DNA of 64,000 bases from Chamaecrista fasciculata (GCA_003254925.1 QANZ01042139.1:16948-80947), one strand, 5' to 3'; counted from the stretch's first letter, positions 41,360 through 52,988 are shown. Numbers and translations: made by a program. The notes: generated by a model not told the origin, from the sequence alone.

Positions 41360-43675
41360 TTGATTAAATTTTCTAAGCAATTATTTCTGAAATTATAATA
41401 AATTATATTGCCTTAAACCATTGAAAATCTTATGAAATTTAAAACTAATGACTAATAGAATGCATCCATCCAAAAACTCATAATCTAAAATTAAAGTGAT
41501 GATTTTAATTAGTTAATTACTTTGACATAAATCACACTAAATCAGCATAATTAGTGGATTTAATTTATTTTAATGAGATTGCAGATTAATATTTTCCTAT
41601 TGAATAGTCATTTGGTAAAATAAAATAATTTGGATTTTTTAAATCATATTTGCTCAAGTGGGAGACTCAAATTTAATTTACAATTTCAAAATTATCGTCT
41701 CTCACTTCATTGAGTGAATTTTTTTTATATATACTTCATTGAGTGAATTGAGGGAGTAAAATTATGACTTAAGGGATATGTGGCTTTGAGTGTGTGTGTT
41801 TGTGTTTGACCCGAAAATTAGATAATTTTGAGATCTTGAAAAATGATTTAAATTGAATTTTTAAATTATATTTTATAATTTCAATTATATTATGTACTTA
41901 TTTCATGACTTCAATTTTTAATGAGTATGTTAACAATCATCTAAAAAAAGTGTACACTAGAAAATACTATTGCNTTAATTTTATGAAGATATTATTTAAA
42001 AAAAAATAAGATTTTATGTTGACTTTGATTTTAACAAAATAAAAAAAATATTAAAATTTTTTGCTAATCAAAATGTTTATCATATATATGAAGTTTGTTT
42101 GTTAAAGGAACTGTTTTGTAATTATATTTTGGGACTATTTGGGAATATTCACAAATGGACTATTTAGTGAATATTTTGGTTATACATATATCAAATATGG
42201 TTTAGAACACGCTGTCCTTACTTTTGTTAAAGTTTGATCCATTTTTTTGCTCTAAATATGACTACTCCATCTTGAGCTACTCATCGGATCTTGTGGTTTG
42301 AAGATTTGAGCTCCATACAATATCAATGTAAACTCTAAATCAGTGATTTCATCTCCCATACCCGGATTTATTTCCATCACTTTTGCCATTATTTGATTTT
42401 CTTTGTTGCTACAGTGTGAAGTTTAAGTTAGGTGAAGGGTTGACGTTATATTTGTACACACACATATATGTTTGTTAAAACTTTGCTTTCAAAAGGCAAC
42501 ATTCTCTGGAAAAAGATTCACCATGTCCATACACGTGTCTTCAATTTTTAAAAACACTAGAGGCCATTAGAATTTAGATACTAAACCATCATAAGAATTA
42601 TGATTATATATGTACATTCATACATACATACATACATACATAGTAATACATTGAACAAAAGAATCCAGGTGATCGATTTTAGCATTGTGAAGCTGCAACT
42701 ACTGGTTGTTCATGCATCTTTTTAATTATATCTTTGCCTTCTAAAACTTCGACAACCATGCACCTAATTCCTCTTTTCATAGCTTTAATTGTAAAACCTG
42801 AGCCATATTTCCACCAAAAGAAAAATGGTGAGTATAAGTTAATTGAAAGTTTGAATTTACCAAATCAGATGATCAGTCATTGAAAAAATGTCAAATAGGT
42901 ATGATATAAAAAGGACCAAAATATCGTTATATTAAACGGTTGTCTTTCTCCTACTGCAACAGCTACTGTAATTATTGAAATGTCATAAAAAAAAAACTTG
43001 AATAGAATCCATTTCAGTATTGTCAAATGCCAACGCCACAGTAAGACTTTTTTATGATAAAAAAATATTTTTGTTACTAAGTTCAAAAACAGAGAACAAA
43101 ATCAATAGCAAAAAGTCAATTTTTTATGAACAAGTTTTTGTTTTTTCAGAAAAAAAAAAAAGAATCTTTTACTCTTTTAGTTTGGATTGAAGTATAATTT
43201 GAATTGAAACTAACTAACGGTCGAGTGTGGTGGAGACGTTGGAGTATTTTGAAAAAATAAAAAGAAAAGATAGAGAAGCCTCCGCAAAGAAATGGATAGC
43301 GGGGACCACATACACAAGACATAGGGACTATAAAGTATAAACAAATAAACAAATAAAGAAATAATAAAGCATTTCACTGTAGAGTGAGTGTTACTGTTTT
43401 TTACATCTGGACTGTGTCGGCTTTTCCGCATCGTGGGACTTGTTGGCTTCCTTCCTTTCCCACGGCTTTCCATTTGAATTTCAAATTTGAATGCAAAACA
43501 AAACGGCCACATCAAACCCTCATTTACCATTTATCATTTTTATCAATCAATCAATCAATTAAATCAATAAAATAAGTAAATAACCAAAACAAAAACAAAG
43601 ACAACGACAATCGAAAGAGCAAAGTTTGGATCTTTTGAGTTGAGGCTCCCACCCCACGTCTCTGAAACATCAAAC
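41360..43675. other. AT-rich spacer upstream of the WVD2-like gene
   Basis: No supported gene. It contains a single N at 41974, a (CATA)n microsatellite at about 42612-42642 and AT-rich sequence. The last 250 bases (CAAT repeats and A-rich leader) are the probable 5' UTR and promoter of the next gene. Confidence 0.45.
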
Positions 43676-46600
43676 ATGGGAGATTCAACCTGTCTCATGC
43701 AGCCATTCTGCTATGCTTCCGGCATTTCCAATGATGCCAACCAGGTCTGTTCATTCTTCATTCTTCAAAATCATCCCTTCCTTTCTTTTTCATAGAAAAA
43801 GTAGTTCTTTTTCTTATCTTCAATAAATGACGATTCACCCTGAAAAACCTATGATTATGAAACTTGTGCGTGTTTCAGAGCAACCCAATTCACGCACTTG
43901 GGCAGTCAGTCTCATTTGGGAGGTTCATGTCAGAGTCTCTTTCATGGGAGAAATGGTCTTCTTTCTCCCAAAATCGCTACGTCGAAGAGGCTGAGAGGTT
44001 TTCTCGACCTGGTTCAGTCGCACAGAAAAAAGCTTTCTTTGAAGCTCATTACAAGAAACTCGCTGCTCAAAAGGCTGCTGCTTTGCTTGAACAACAAGCA
44101 AATAATGCTGCATTTAACAATGTCACACAGCAACAGCAAGAAGAGCATGAGGAGGAAGCACCTCATGATAATGATAACGATAATACCCATGATTCTCAGG
44201 CCACAACTCCAACAACTAAACTGGTTTGCAATGAAGAACAACAAGATGCCAAGGTTGTAATTTGTTCTAATACTACAATGGAGGGACCTGAGGAAGAGAC
44301 AGAAACCCAAGCTTTAGCAGGGAGTTCAATGAATGTTGAATTACAAAATTACCAGCTTGAAGATGTTGATGAAGCCCACAAGGATGTAAGTGAGAAGTCT
44401 TGTGGAACACCTCTTTTGGGTACTTCAGTGCTTGAGGTAATATGTTGATTTATGGCCATGACTCATTGACTCCTTTTTTATTTCTTTTCTGTTTCAAGGT
44501 TTTTTTTTTTTGTTGAGAAAAATCATATTTNTATTTCTTTTCTGTTTCAAGGTTTTTTTTTTTGAGAAAAATCATATTTTACTCCTCCATAAATAGGATG
44601 ATTTGTAATTTGTAATTTAATCCTGCAAACAAATTAGTCCTCAAAGATGACATTCTTCGCAATGTTATCTCTATACCTAAATTTTATTTATAATTTGAAG
44701 GATCAATTAAAATAAAATTCACTTAAGAATTTTTTACTCACATAGTCACATAGAGATTTGACTACCAAAGTGATATTGTTTTACTTTACTCATTAGCATT
44801 GAAAGAAATTTGTGTATAAAGATAACATTAAAAGAAATTGTATCTATTGATAGTAATGATCTTTGAAGGATTAAATGTAACTTTTCTCCAATATATATAT
44901 ATTGAGGTCATGGGAGTAAAATAATTTTGCTTATTGCAGCAGAGGTCGAATTGTGACCAGGACACATTGGCATCCATGAGTAAGAAGAAACCGCCAGTTT
45001 CTTCCTTAAAGGTGTTGATGGCTAATAATGGAGCTACCAAGTTAAACTCTACGCCTGCAAAACCCACAGCTCCAATTTCTCATTATAATAAAGACAATAT
45101 TATGGGTACCCCAATGAGCAACAGGCCTGGATTAAACTCCGTTGATAGGAAGAAATCAACTCCTAAGTCACTTCACATGCCTGTAAACTTCACACCCATT
45201 AGGGAATTCAATAGGTTGACTGCGTCAGTGATGAGGAAATTTGAAAATGCTAGAGTTGGTGCAGCCTCTTCTTCCAAGCCTTCAAGGGACACAAGTAGTA
45301 CGACTCCTTTAAGAACCCCAACTATGGTATTTAAATTTTCTAAAATCCCTTGCTTTCTTATCTCAATTATTATATTTTCGTCTTTCTATTATGAACTCCA
45401 AAGTTCCAATTTTCAGGTTTCTAAGAATGAGTTGCAAAAGCATCCTTCAATGACCCCATTGACAGAAATGAAAAGGTAGTCTGATTTTGATAGATTATTT
45501 ATATGTTATCATTGTAGAAAAGCCGTTTGCATACTTATTTTCTAGATGATCATGCCTTGATGTTCATGTTAATTTTGTTATACTGTAGGAGCAAAACACC
45601 TATGGCTATGGGTTCATCTGCATCGGGTAGCCATACAGCTGGCTCCAAATGGCGCTTGCTCTCTACAGAGTAAATTTTTTGTTAAATAAAATTTCAGGGT
45701 CGAGACAGAATTCAGCAAGTATAGAATTATTGAAGAATTTGCCATAGAATAGTAACATCTTCTCATAGAATTGAATTAAGATGAGCTAGGGTTGTCACAA
45801 TGCTAGGTATATTGAAGAATTATTGAAGAATTTGCCATAGAATAGTAACACCTTCTCATAGAATACTAGTGTTTGATGAATTTCTGAAGAGGTCAGAAGA
45901 CATTTTGAAGAGGCTTCCATTTTTTCTTTTCTTGTTAGTTTAGACCTATTTCTTGAATGTTTAAAATGGACGCAGGAATAATAAAATGAGATCCCCAGTG
46001 ATATCCTCCCCTTTCAGCTTGAGAACCGAAGAAAGGGCTGCAAGAAGAAAGAAGGCAATACTTCGATCCTTATTTTGCTCTTCTAATCTATTTGGCTCTA
46101 TTCAAGATCTATTTATAAAAGTTTCTTGTCTATTGACTTACATGTATTGCAGAAACTGGAAGAGAAGTTCAATGCCAATGAGGCACAAAAAGTACAGCTG
46201 CATACTAAGCTGAAGGTAGGTTCACGAGGAGATTTAATTAACAAGTGTGAAAGTGTCATTGAATCAATCTGTAATTTTCAAATTCTGATTCTCTTGACAT
46301 GCAGGCGAAAGCAGAGACAGAGATCAGAAAACTGCGTCAAAGCTTTTGTTTTAAAGCTAGGCCACTACCTGAATTTTACAAGGAAAGGAAAGTACCGAAG
46401 ATCGAGACAGACACGGTATCTTTCTTTCTCAATTTTGCATCTTTTGATTTATTGAGCTGTTCTGTGTATAATTACAATTATGATACCCATTAGAGGTTTC
46501 TGTTTCCAATAAAAGAGGAACCTTTCAAAAGACTCGAAGAAACTGTAGAAGAACATTTATTTAATAATTGCAATCTCGTTTTGTGTGTATAGTGTTCTTT

Positions 46601-46950
46601 CATAATAAAAATTGATTTCTGATTATTATTTTTCTTGTTTTGGGCAGTACCAATTAACGCATCCTGAATCACCCAAACTGGGAAGGAAATGTAATAGCAA
46701 AAGCTCTGTAACACCACAGAGATCATCAGTGAAGAACAATGGGGTGAAGAATTTGTCTGGAAAGAATGGTCCAAGTTCTACTTACCAACCTCTCACATTA
46801 AATTCAAGGATTATTGCGCATGAGAATAGGTCGCCAAATATTCAGCATGGTAACCAAAACGACAGTTTTTACAAGACTTTTACGCAGAGGTTAGAGCAGA
46901 GCATCGCCCGACGACGGCAAAATGCTTGCCAGAAAAATTTAGATAACTGA
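43676..46950 (+). CDS. WDL7: WVD2-like protein with TPX2 (KLEEK) domain
   Basis: Microtubule-associated protein of the WAVE-DAMPENED2/TPX2 family, which bundles and stabilises cortical microtubules. Nine exons (43676-43744, 43879-44436, 44940-45326, 45417-45475, 45589-45669, 45976-46054, 46153-46215, 46305-46415 and 46648-46950) give 569 residues. The N-terminus, MGDSTCLMQPFCYASG then HALGQSVSFGRF and WEKWSSFSQNRYVEEAERFS, is typical of the WDL7-type branch. The TPX2 C-terminal domain runs across exons 6-8 (about residues 397-460): RTEERAARRKKKLEEKF, KAETEIRKLRQSFCFKARPL. The linker is acidic and low in complexity. The exon 6 donor is GC (AAG then GCAATA), a GC-AG intron required to join ARRKK to KLEEK. 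Exon 3 has a tandem TTGCAGCAG acceptor that could add or drop one Gln. WDL7 is the best family match, not proven orthology. Confidence 0.9.
44476..44580. repeat. Near-identical duplication flanking a single N
   Basis: TATTTCTTTTCTGTTTCAAG followed by a T run and GAGAAAAATCATATTT occurs immediately before and immediately after the N at 44531, in WDL7 intron 2. The copies differ only in T-run length and a GTT. This is the pattern expected when two overlapping contig ends are placed side by side. Confidence 0.8.
45718..45866 (+). repeat. Direct duplication in WDL7 intron 5
   Basis: AATTATTGAAGAATTTGCCA followed by TAGAATAGTAACA(T/C)CTTCTCATAGAAT occurs twice about 92 bp apart with one clear mismatch. 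It is a recent local tandem duplication without effect on exons. Confidence 0.75.
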
Positions 46951-47583
46951 GTAAAAATTAGTAAATGGATGACTAGAGGAAACTGGGTGTACCATATAAA
47001 ATTGTAACAGCATTGTATGACGCTTCCACTGACTATTTTTTAACTCCAAATTTACCTTTTTTTGTTATTTAACATTCTTTACATTTTATAATGTTTACTA
47101 TGCCTCCACTGGCAAGATAGTAGCCAGAAATAGAAAGAAAATGAGGGTTTCTTGGAAGATTAAATTGGATAACTTCATTTTGCAAGACATGCCAGAGTCA
47201 CGTACCACTCACCCAAAAAAAAAAAAAAAAATNNNNNNNNNNNNNNAAAAAAAAAAAAAAAAAAAATCAGAGATATAACTCCCAGGCCTTGATTAGAAGA
47301 ATGCTCAATCTTCAAAGAAGGAAGTTACTTCGTATCACAAGCAAGAAAAAGCAGAAAACTACGCAGCAGGATAAACAGAGTTACATGATTTATTTCTGAA
47401 TTCTCTTCTATACGATAATGCAATCGCTGATTCAGCATGATAATGTATACTATTTACAAATGATTGTTACATAACTGATTTCTCAACTTGAAAATTAGCC
47501 GAGTGAGATGATTCCCTGTAAAAATAAGGATAATTGTTACCTAGCTGCTTTATGCACATCATTCACTTCTTCCATTGGCGTTT
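46951..47583. other. Convergent 3' intergenic region with a small gap
   Basis: It separates the 3' ends of the WVD2-like (plus) and FAR1-related (minus) genes and presumably holds both 3' UTRs. A 14-base N gap at 47233-47246 is bracketed by A runs, so the gap spans a homopolymer. Confidence 0.6.
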
Positions 47584-50019
47584 TCATGTTTTCCTCCAAA
47601 AATCAACTCTAGCATCTTTTGTCCACCTCTTTAGGATGTACAGTGATGGAAGAATCCTTATGTTCTTGTAATCAAGAACTTTCAAAGCATGGCTGCATAG
47701 AATTCCCATAGACTCAAATTTCATACAGCTGCAAGCGACAGTCTCATTAGATGAATCGAAGGTAACTGTATACTCTCGCATGTGTTCGTACAAGCTAACT
47801 TTATATGTGTACAATGATTCACTCTCACTGCAATACTTTATCACATGATTTAAACATGTTTCATATTCTTTCTGAAACAACTCAAATATCTTCGGCGTGT
47901 ATGGATCCCTCACATGCTTTAAAAGAATGACATCCCCCATCAATGCTGGCATACGCCGGCTCATATCATAATTGGCTTCTAGCTCCTTATAGTGCCAATC
48001 ATTCACCACCTTCCCAAGATGCTTGAGAAACGATAGCACATCTGAATCATTCTTTAGGTACTTCTTCAAGCTGCAAGTAAGATTTTCTCTGCGCAGCACA
48101 CTTGTTATGTCAGCACAGAAAATTTGCCCCCCATATGCTATGGCCCATTTGACTCTGATTTCATATATTTGGCGCAACCATTCATTTTCCCAAAGATTAT
48201 ACCTATCCAGGAAAGCATTCCATGCATTAACAAAATCTTCCTGCTGCTCGTGATCAAAAAAGCAGCTGCTCAAATCATTAACAAAAGTATCAGATCCAAC
48301 AGACATGTGATTGAGTTGCTTTAGGGCATTTTGGTATATATGCCATGCACAAATTTGGTGGTTCGTCTCATGCAATATACATGAGATTGCTTCAGTGATT
48401 ATGTCATCTTGATCGATAAGAATTGTCTTTGGATTTCTTCCGGACATTGCCTCCAAGAAAACTTTAAACAGCCATTTGAAAGATTCAATGGTTTCATCAT
48501 ATAGAAATGCAGCCCCAAAGATAACCATTTGCTTGTGATTATTTATACCCAGAAATGGGGCAAATGGGCGGGAGTCTGTATAAAATCTGTAACTACAATC
48601 AAAGCAAACAACATCACCAAAGTCACTGTAGTCGACTATCATTTTTGCATCAGTCCAAAATATATTAGTTATTTGATCATCAGAATCAAGCTGGAAAGCA
48701 TAAAAGAAAGAAGGATTTTTAGATCGCTTGCTTTTGAAGTGCTGCTTCATCTTTTCAATTTCTCCCTCTTTCATTTGTCTCGAACGCTTGAAAGGCAATT
48801 TATGTTCATAATCTATAGGATCATAACCCTGATCATCAAAACCTTCAACTGCCTTACAGTTTGATTCAGACGCCAACTTAGGAAGCACCATAGAACCATC
48901 AACCACATTGCTTTCAAAGGCTTGAGCTGTGGCTATTCTCTTCTGAGATCGTAACATGTGAACTCTACATGCGGCAACAAGCTCATGATTATGCTTTTCT
49001 TCAAAGTGAGTAACACGATATCTACCATCAGGTTGACGAGAAATTACCAGTTGTGCCAGACATCCAATTCTAGTTTCCTTCCGTGGCCTCTTTACATTTA
49101 TATCGCGTTTGTCTTTCTGCCGAAAACCTTCTCTAAAGCATGTAAACCTTCTCGATGCTACAGCACCATCAACTTTACTCCTGTTTACATAGTCTTTGCG
49201 GACACTAAAACCCACTCGTCCAGCATATGTATTGTAAAATTCATAAGCATGATCTTCGGAGTCAAATCCCATTCCAAGTTTTGGTACCCCATCGAACCCA
49301 GAATCATCAGATTCAACTGCTTGAGCAAAACTCAATCTTTTCTGTGATTGTAACATATGAGCTGTATATGGTGTTACAAACTCATGATTGTGCTCTGTTT
49401 CAAAATGAGTGACACCAAACTTGCCATTGGGCTGACGAGCAATAGTCATATGTGCCAGGCATCCAGTCCTTGTTTCCTGATGGGACTTCCTTAGCTTGGT
49501 ATTATGCTTGCTAGCCCGATAACCCTGCCTATGGCAAGTGTATCTTCTTGATACCACTGCACCATCCACCCTACTTTTGTTGACAAAATCTTTTCTTACA
49601 CTAAAACCTTGCAAAATGGCATACCTACTATAACACTTGTAAGCATGGTCTTCTGAATCAAATTCAACACCAACTTTTGGTACAATGTACAACTCTTTCT
49701 CAACATCAACAAAGGAAATGTCAGATCTCTGAGACAGTAGTCCACTGGCAGCATCAATCTGAAATTTGTTATCAGAGCAAATTTTTGAATTCTGAGAATC
49801 ATCATTAATTTCCATCTGATTTTGGTCATCAGGAGAAACATTTGGGCTTGTACACTCATGCTCAGTATCAATGACCATGTCACTATCTGCAATAGAGGAG
49901 ACCTTAGGGCTTCGACTCTTTTGGCCATCATCAATCACTGCTTCAGGTGATTTTTTACCTTCCTTTAGCAGGTCATCTTCCGGTGGATGACTTTTCATAT
50001 CAGGTTCTACACCCTCCAT
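47584..50019 (-). CDS. FAR1-related sequence (FRS) protein with two FAR1 domains
   Basis: Transcription regulator domesticated from a Mutator-like transposase. FHY3/FAR1 relatives act in phytochrome A signalling and other programmes; the role of this member is unknown. A single uninterrupted exon encodes 811 residues. An acidic Ser/Asp-rich leader (to about 110) precedes two FAR1 DNA-binding domains, at about 115-210 and 255-350, each with the FDSEDHAY, GFSVRKD(F/Y)VN, ETR(T/I)GCLA and HNHE signatures, then AHMLQSQKR or VHMLRSQKR. The MULE transposase domain spans about 460-580 (VVCFDCSYRFYTDSRPFAPF, ILIDQDDIITEA, CAWHIYQNA). A SWIM zinc finger follows at about 745-775 (CSCMKFESMGILCSHALKVL). 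The start at 50017-50019 is the first ATG (MEGVEPDMK). The duplicated FAR1 domain is found in part of the family. Confidence 0.92.
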   Translation of the reverse strand: MEGVEPDMKSHPPEDDLLKEGKKSPEAVIDDGQKSRSPKVSSIADSDMVIDTEHECTSPNVSPDDQNQMEINDDSQNSKICSDNKFQIDAASGLLSQRSDISFVDVEKELYIVPKVGVEFDSEDHAYKCYSRYAILQGFSVRKDFVNKSRVDGAVVSRRYTCHRQGYRASKHNTKLRKSHQETRTGCLAHMTIARQPNGKFGVTHFETEHNHEFVTPYTAHMLQSQKRLSFAQAVESDDSGFDGVPKLGMGFDSEDHAYEFYNTYAGRVGFSVRKDYVNRSKVDGAVASRRFTCFREGFRQKDKRDINVKRPRKETRIGCLAQLVISRQPDGRYRVTHFEEKHNHELVAACRVHMLRSQKRIATAQAFESNVVDGSMVLPKLASESNCKAVEGFDDQGYDPIDYEHKLPFKRSRQMKEGEIEKMKQHFKSKRSKNPSFFYAFQLDSDDQITNIFWTDAKMIVDYSDFGDVVCFDCSYRFYTDSRPFAPFLGINNHKQMVIFGAAFLYDETIESFKWLFKVFLEAMSGRNPKTILIDQDDIITEAISCILHETNHQICAWHIYQNALKQLNHMSVGSDTFVNDLSSCFFDHEQQEDFVNAWNAFLDRYNLWENEWLRQIYEIRVKWAIAYGGQIFCADITSVLRRENLTCSLKKYLKNDSDVLSFLKHLGKVVNDWHYKELEANYDMSRRMPALMGDVILLKHVRDPYTPKIFELFQKEYETCLNHVIKYCSESESLYTYKVSLYEHMREYTVTFDSSNETVACSCMKFESMGILCSHALKVLDYKNIRILPSLYILKRWTKDARVDFWRKT

Positions 50020-51372
50020 GGACCTTCAAACATATAAGGAGAAATTCTTTTTTAAAAAAGAAAAAGGTGCAGTAGCAGCTGAAGATGACCATATAAGAAA
50101 GATAGAAGGAGAAATCCGGAAAAATGTTTTCAAGTGATTATATATTAATAGTTTCAATTCCATGAACTTCAATGACAAATAACAAAATTATAAAAATAAA
50201 ACTACTTCGTCAATGTAACTTACAACTAATTTGCTACTCTCAAAAGCTAAGCATGTGATATTTCGAACTTCCTCATAATTTGCAACTTTCAAGTTTTAAC
50301 AGGTAAATTACTCAAGCATTTGTGCAGGTCTATCCCCATAACTGAACTGAAATTTCTAATTCTTCAGAGGGATTAGAAAATTGGATCCTTGCGTTGAAAT
50401 TCAGCAGGAGGAACAGAAAACCAAGCAACAAAATATGAAAATGGGTCCTGTTAGGCACTAGATATAGACAGTATTAATAGAGTTAAGAATCATTGGGAGG
50501 TTGACAGAACCAGCAATATACATAACCCAGATGAAAGTGAACAGTACTGCGGTGAACAACACTAATATTTAAAATTAGAGACAGAGAGTACTAGATCAAA
50601 ACCGATTCCAGAGTGGAAAAAAAGGGGGAAATCAGATATTGTTGGAACAAATAATGAACTTGCGTATTACAAGAAGAAAATGAATAACCCGAATGTGCTG
50701 AGAATACGAAATCACAAAGAAGTTACGAGAAAGAAGAGGTGAAGATGTGCGTGAAGAGAATAAACCATGAATTGGAACTGAAATCATGAAAAGAATTGAG
50801 AGAGAGAGTGAGAGATTGGAACCTGGTAACGAGAGAGAAGGCGTTGTGATACACTGATACGACAGAAATCCAAGGGAGTGGATTTATTTAGTATTTAGAT
50901 GATGATCGTTGTGATTGAGTCATTGAGATTTGAGAATGGATAATTATCATAACCCGATTAGACTATAGGGCGCATCAATTGGAGGAACTGTAGAATTTTA
51001 GGGCTTTCTCACTTCTCAGCACCTCGCTTGCAACTTTACAACCAGTCTCTGACTCTGACCCCCAAAAAAAAAAAAAANATTTTTAAAAAAATTAAAAATT
51101 GATAATATTTAAATCTAGAAATTTAGAACTGTCAAAAATAGGTTGAATTCACCTTATGAGCTCGTTTAACCAACTAATTTGATGGATTGAATTCAAATTT
51201 TTATAATCATAGTTTCAAAGGTTTTTTTAGTTTGAGTCATCTAACTTACTAATTCCACAAGCTAAGTCACTTAATCCGTGAGCTAATTTATTTTATTTAT
51301 TTAATTATTTTTAAATTTTAATTGATCTTTTTATATAACATAAATGAATTTATTTATCTAACAATTATTTAT
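50020..51372. promoter_or_regulatory. Upstream region of the FRS gene
   Basis: The first 850 bases are probably the 5' UTR, with at least one intron: a GAGAGAGAG-rich stretch at 50799-50820 is followed by possible splice signals, but the exact structure is not determined. Beyond about 50950 the sequence is spacer with an A run and single N at 51078. Confidence 0.4.
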
Positions 51373-51542
51373 TGATATATACCTTTGAGTCCATTCATCA
51401 GTTACTCTTATAAGAGTCGCTTAAGACTCAATCTAACCTCTTTTAGGAGGGACAAGTGATATATACCTTTTGAGTCTATTCGACCGTCACTCTTACATGA
51501 GTCGTTGAAGACTCAGAATTATCATTTTTTAAGAGGGACAAG
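51373..51542 (+). repeat. Two tandem units of about 85 bp
   Basis: Unit 1 (51373-51456) and unit 2 (51457-51542) both start TGATATATACCTTT, continue GAGTC(C/T)ATTC and a GTTACTCTTA or GTCACTCTTA string, and end GGGACAAG. The start of a third unit (TGATATAC) follows. There is no gene context; the units are possibly the remains of a larger satellite or transposon end. Confidence 0.75.
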
Positions 51543-51744
51543 TGATATACATTCTTCTAAATGCCGGACGCCCAAAAGCCCAACCCTAGATGCCCAAGTG
51601 TCATGGTGATCCTCTTAGACACAATCCCACAAATCTTGGTGTACTTACTTGACACTACAGTCACAACTCACCATCAATCACATGCTCTGACACCACCTTT
51701 CTCTTTATAGATACATACTCCAAAACCCTAACAAATATATGACA

Positions 51745-52031
51745 CTAGGGGCTTTGCGTGCCCGTATTAGGAAACAAAATGAAATTGATAGTAAACATTA
51801 TGGACCCAAGTGAGGTTTTGGCCTACAAAAAATAAATTTCTGTATTTCTCACATTATAGGGAAAGATATGGAGAGAGTGAGTCACAGCCCACGTTCTCAA
51901 CTTTCTAGTTTTTTATTTAATTTATAATTATAATATCAACAATTATGTATTTTTTGATTGGTTAATTAAAGTTTAGCCTAAAGTTAAAAAAGAAGGACGA
52001 CTAGAAAGGGGTGGAGCCATATAATATAAGA
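51745..52031 (-). mobile_element. Non-autonomous Helitron, minus orientation
   Basis: On the minus strand the element begins TCTTATATTATATGGCTCCA after an A (52032) and ends AAAGCCCCTAG before a T (51744). This fits Helitron insertion between A and T, with 5'-TC and 3'-CTRR ends. GGGCACG before the end is the surviving right half of the terminal hairpin, whose left half is mutated. Both termini match the plus-strand copy at 52832-52926. Size is 287 bp without coding capacity. A supposed 75-codon frame at 52011-52238 starts inside its 5' end and is not credible. Confidence 0.72.
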
Positions 52032-52785
52032 TTTATCTCTCTAGAATATTTACTCTTATCTCTTACATTCTCTAACTTAGGCTTCGGAGTTGATTCACAT
52101 AGGACTTCCCATTTGCATCCTTCTTGCAGGTTCTCCTTCAAGCTTCAAGGTCTTCAAAAGTTTAAATCTTTTGAAATTCATAATTTCGCAAGAGTTTTGG
52201 TGAAATTTGAACTTGGGAGAATATATTTCCATGTATAAAGACTTAAAAAGTATTGAATATCACACCAACCACGTTTTTAGATTACATATACTATTCCTCC
52301 ATATCTTTAAGGAAACTCAAAGGTAAGCTCTCTTGGACCAACTTTTGTGTTGTCATTTACAATAATTTTTTTATATAAAATATATTAAGTGATTAGACGT
52401 ACTTATATTTATAGTTGTATATGTATAAACATTTATATATATATACAGTTTTTCTAATATATTAATTTAGTTTTGTTTCATTGGTTTAATATTTTTTAGT
52501 TTCTGTTCATTATTAGAGCCAAACAAAAGACGGTCGCAACAAAGCCCAGAAAAGCGCAGGCCCGATAGAAAACGACGAACAAGAGTGAAAAACGGCATCA
52601 CCTAACAAACTCCCAGTGACAATTGACAACCACGCTGGAAGCATCCCAACGCACTTGCCATATCAATAATTTCAATATACAAAAATGATTTGTTTTATTG
52701 GCGGAAGAATGATTTTGAAAAATACAATGACGAAGCAGCTTCAGAGCTTGACAAGTGCTATATATACAAGCGATTAATTAACAAC

Positions 52786-52838
52786 ACGATATATCTATCT
52801 ATATCTATATCTATATCTATATCTATATCTATCTATAC
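52786..52838 (+). repeat. (ATATCT)n microsatellite
   Basis: A perfect or near-perfect hexamer array abuts the 5' end of the plus-strand Helitron. Confidence 0.85.
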
Positions 52839-52926
52839 TATATTATATGGCTCCACCCCTTAATGGTTGGTCAAAATTAATAAATTAAAAANTTTACGTG
52901 CCCGTTAGGGCACGCAAAACCTCTAG
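52832..52926 (+). mobile_element. Helitron termini with classic 3' hairpin, interior collapsed
   Basis: It starts TCTATACTATATTATATGG after an A (52831) and ends CCTCTAG before a T (52927). The 3' end has a perfect 7-bp stem (CGTGCCC 52897-52903, loop GTTA, GGGCACG 52908-52914) nine bases before CTAG, the textbook Helitron terminator. Only 95 bases remain and they include a single N at 52892, so the interior was probably lost in assembly. Confidence 0.75.
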
Positions 52927-52988
52927 TATAATTATATTAGCCTAGTTTAAGGACTTTGGTAACTGATGTTATATATATATGCCTTGCC

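Noticed and set aside
41186..41398. Repetitive 70-codon frame rich in VKFGDE
   Set aside because: It is the right arm of the foldback element at 40822-41350, not a protein with repeats.
48023..49412. Plus-strand frames across the FRS gene
   Set aside because: They are antisense shadows of the 811-codon exon on the minus strand.
52011..52238. 75-codon frame
   Set aside because: It starts inside the minus-strand Helitron end and has no recognisable domain.
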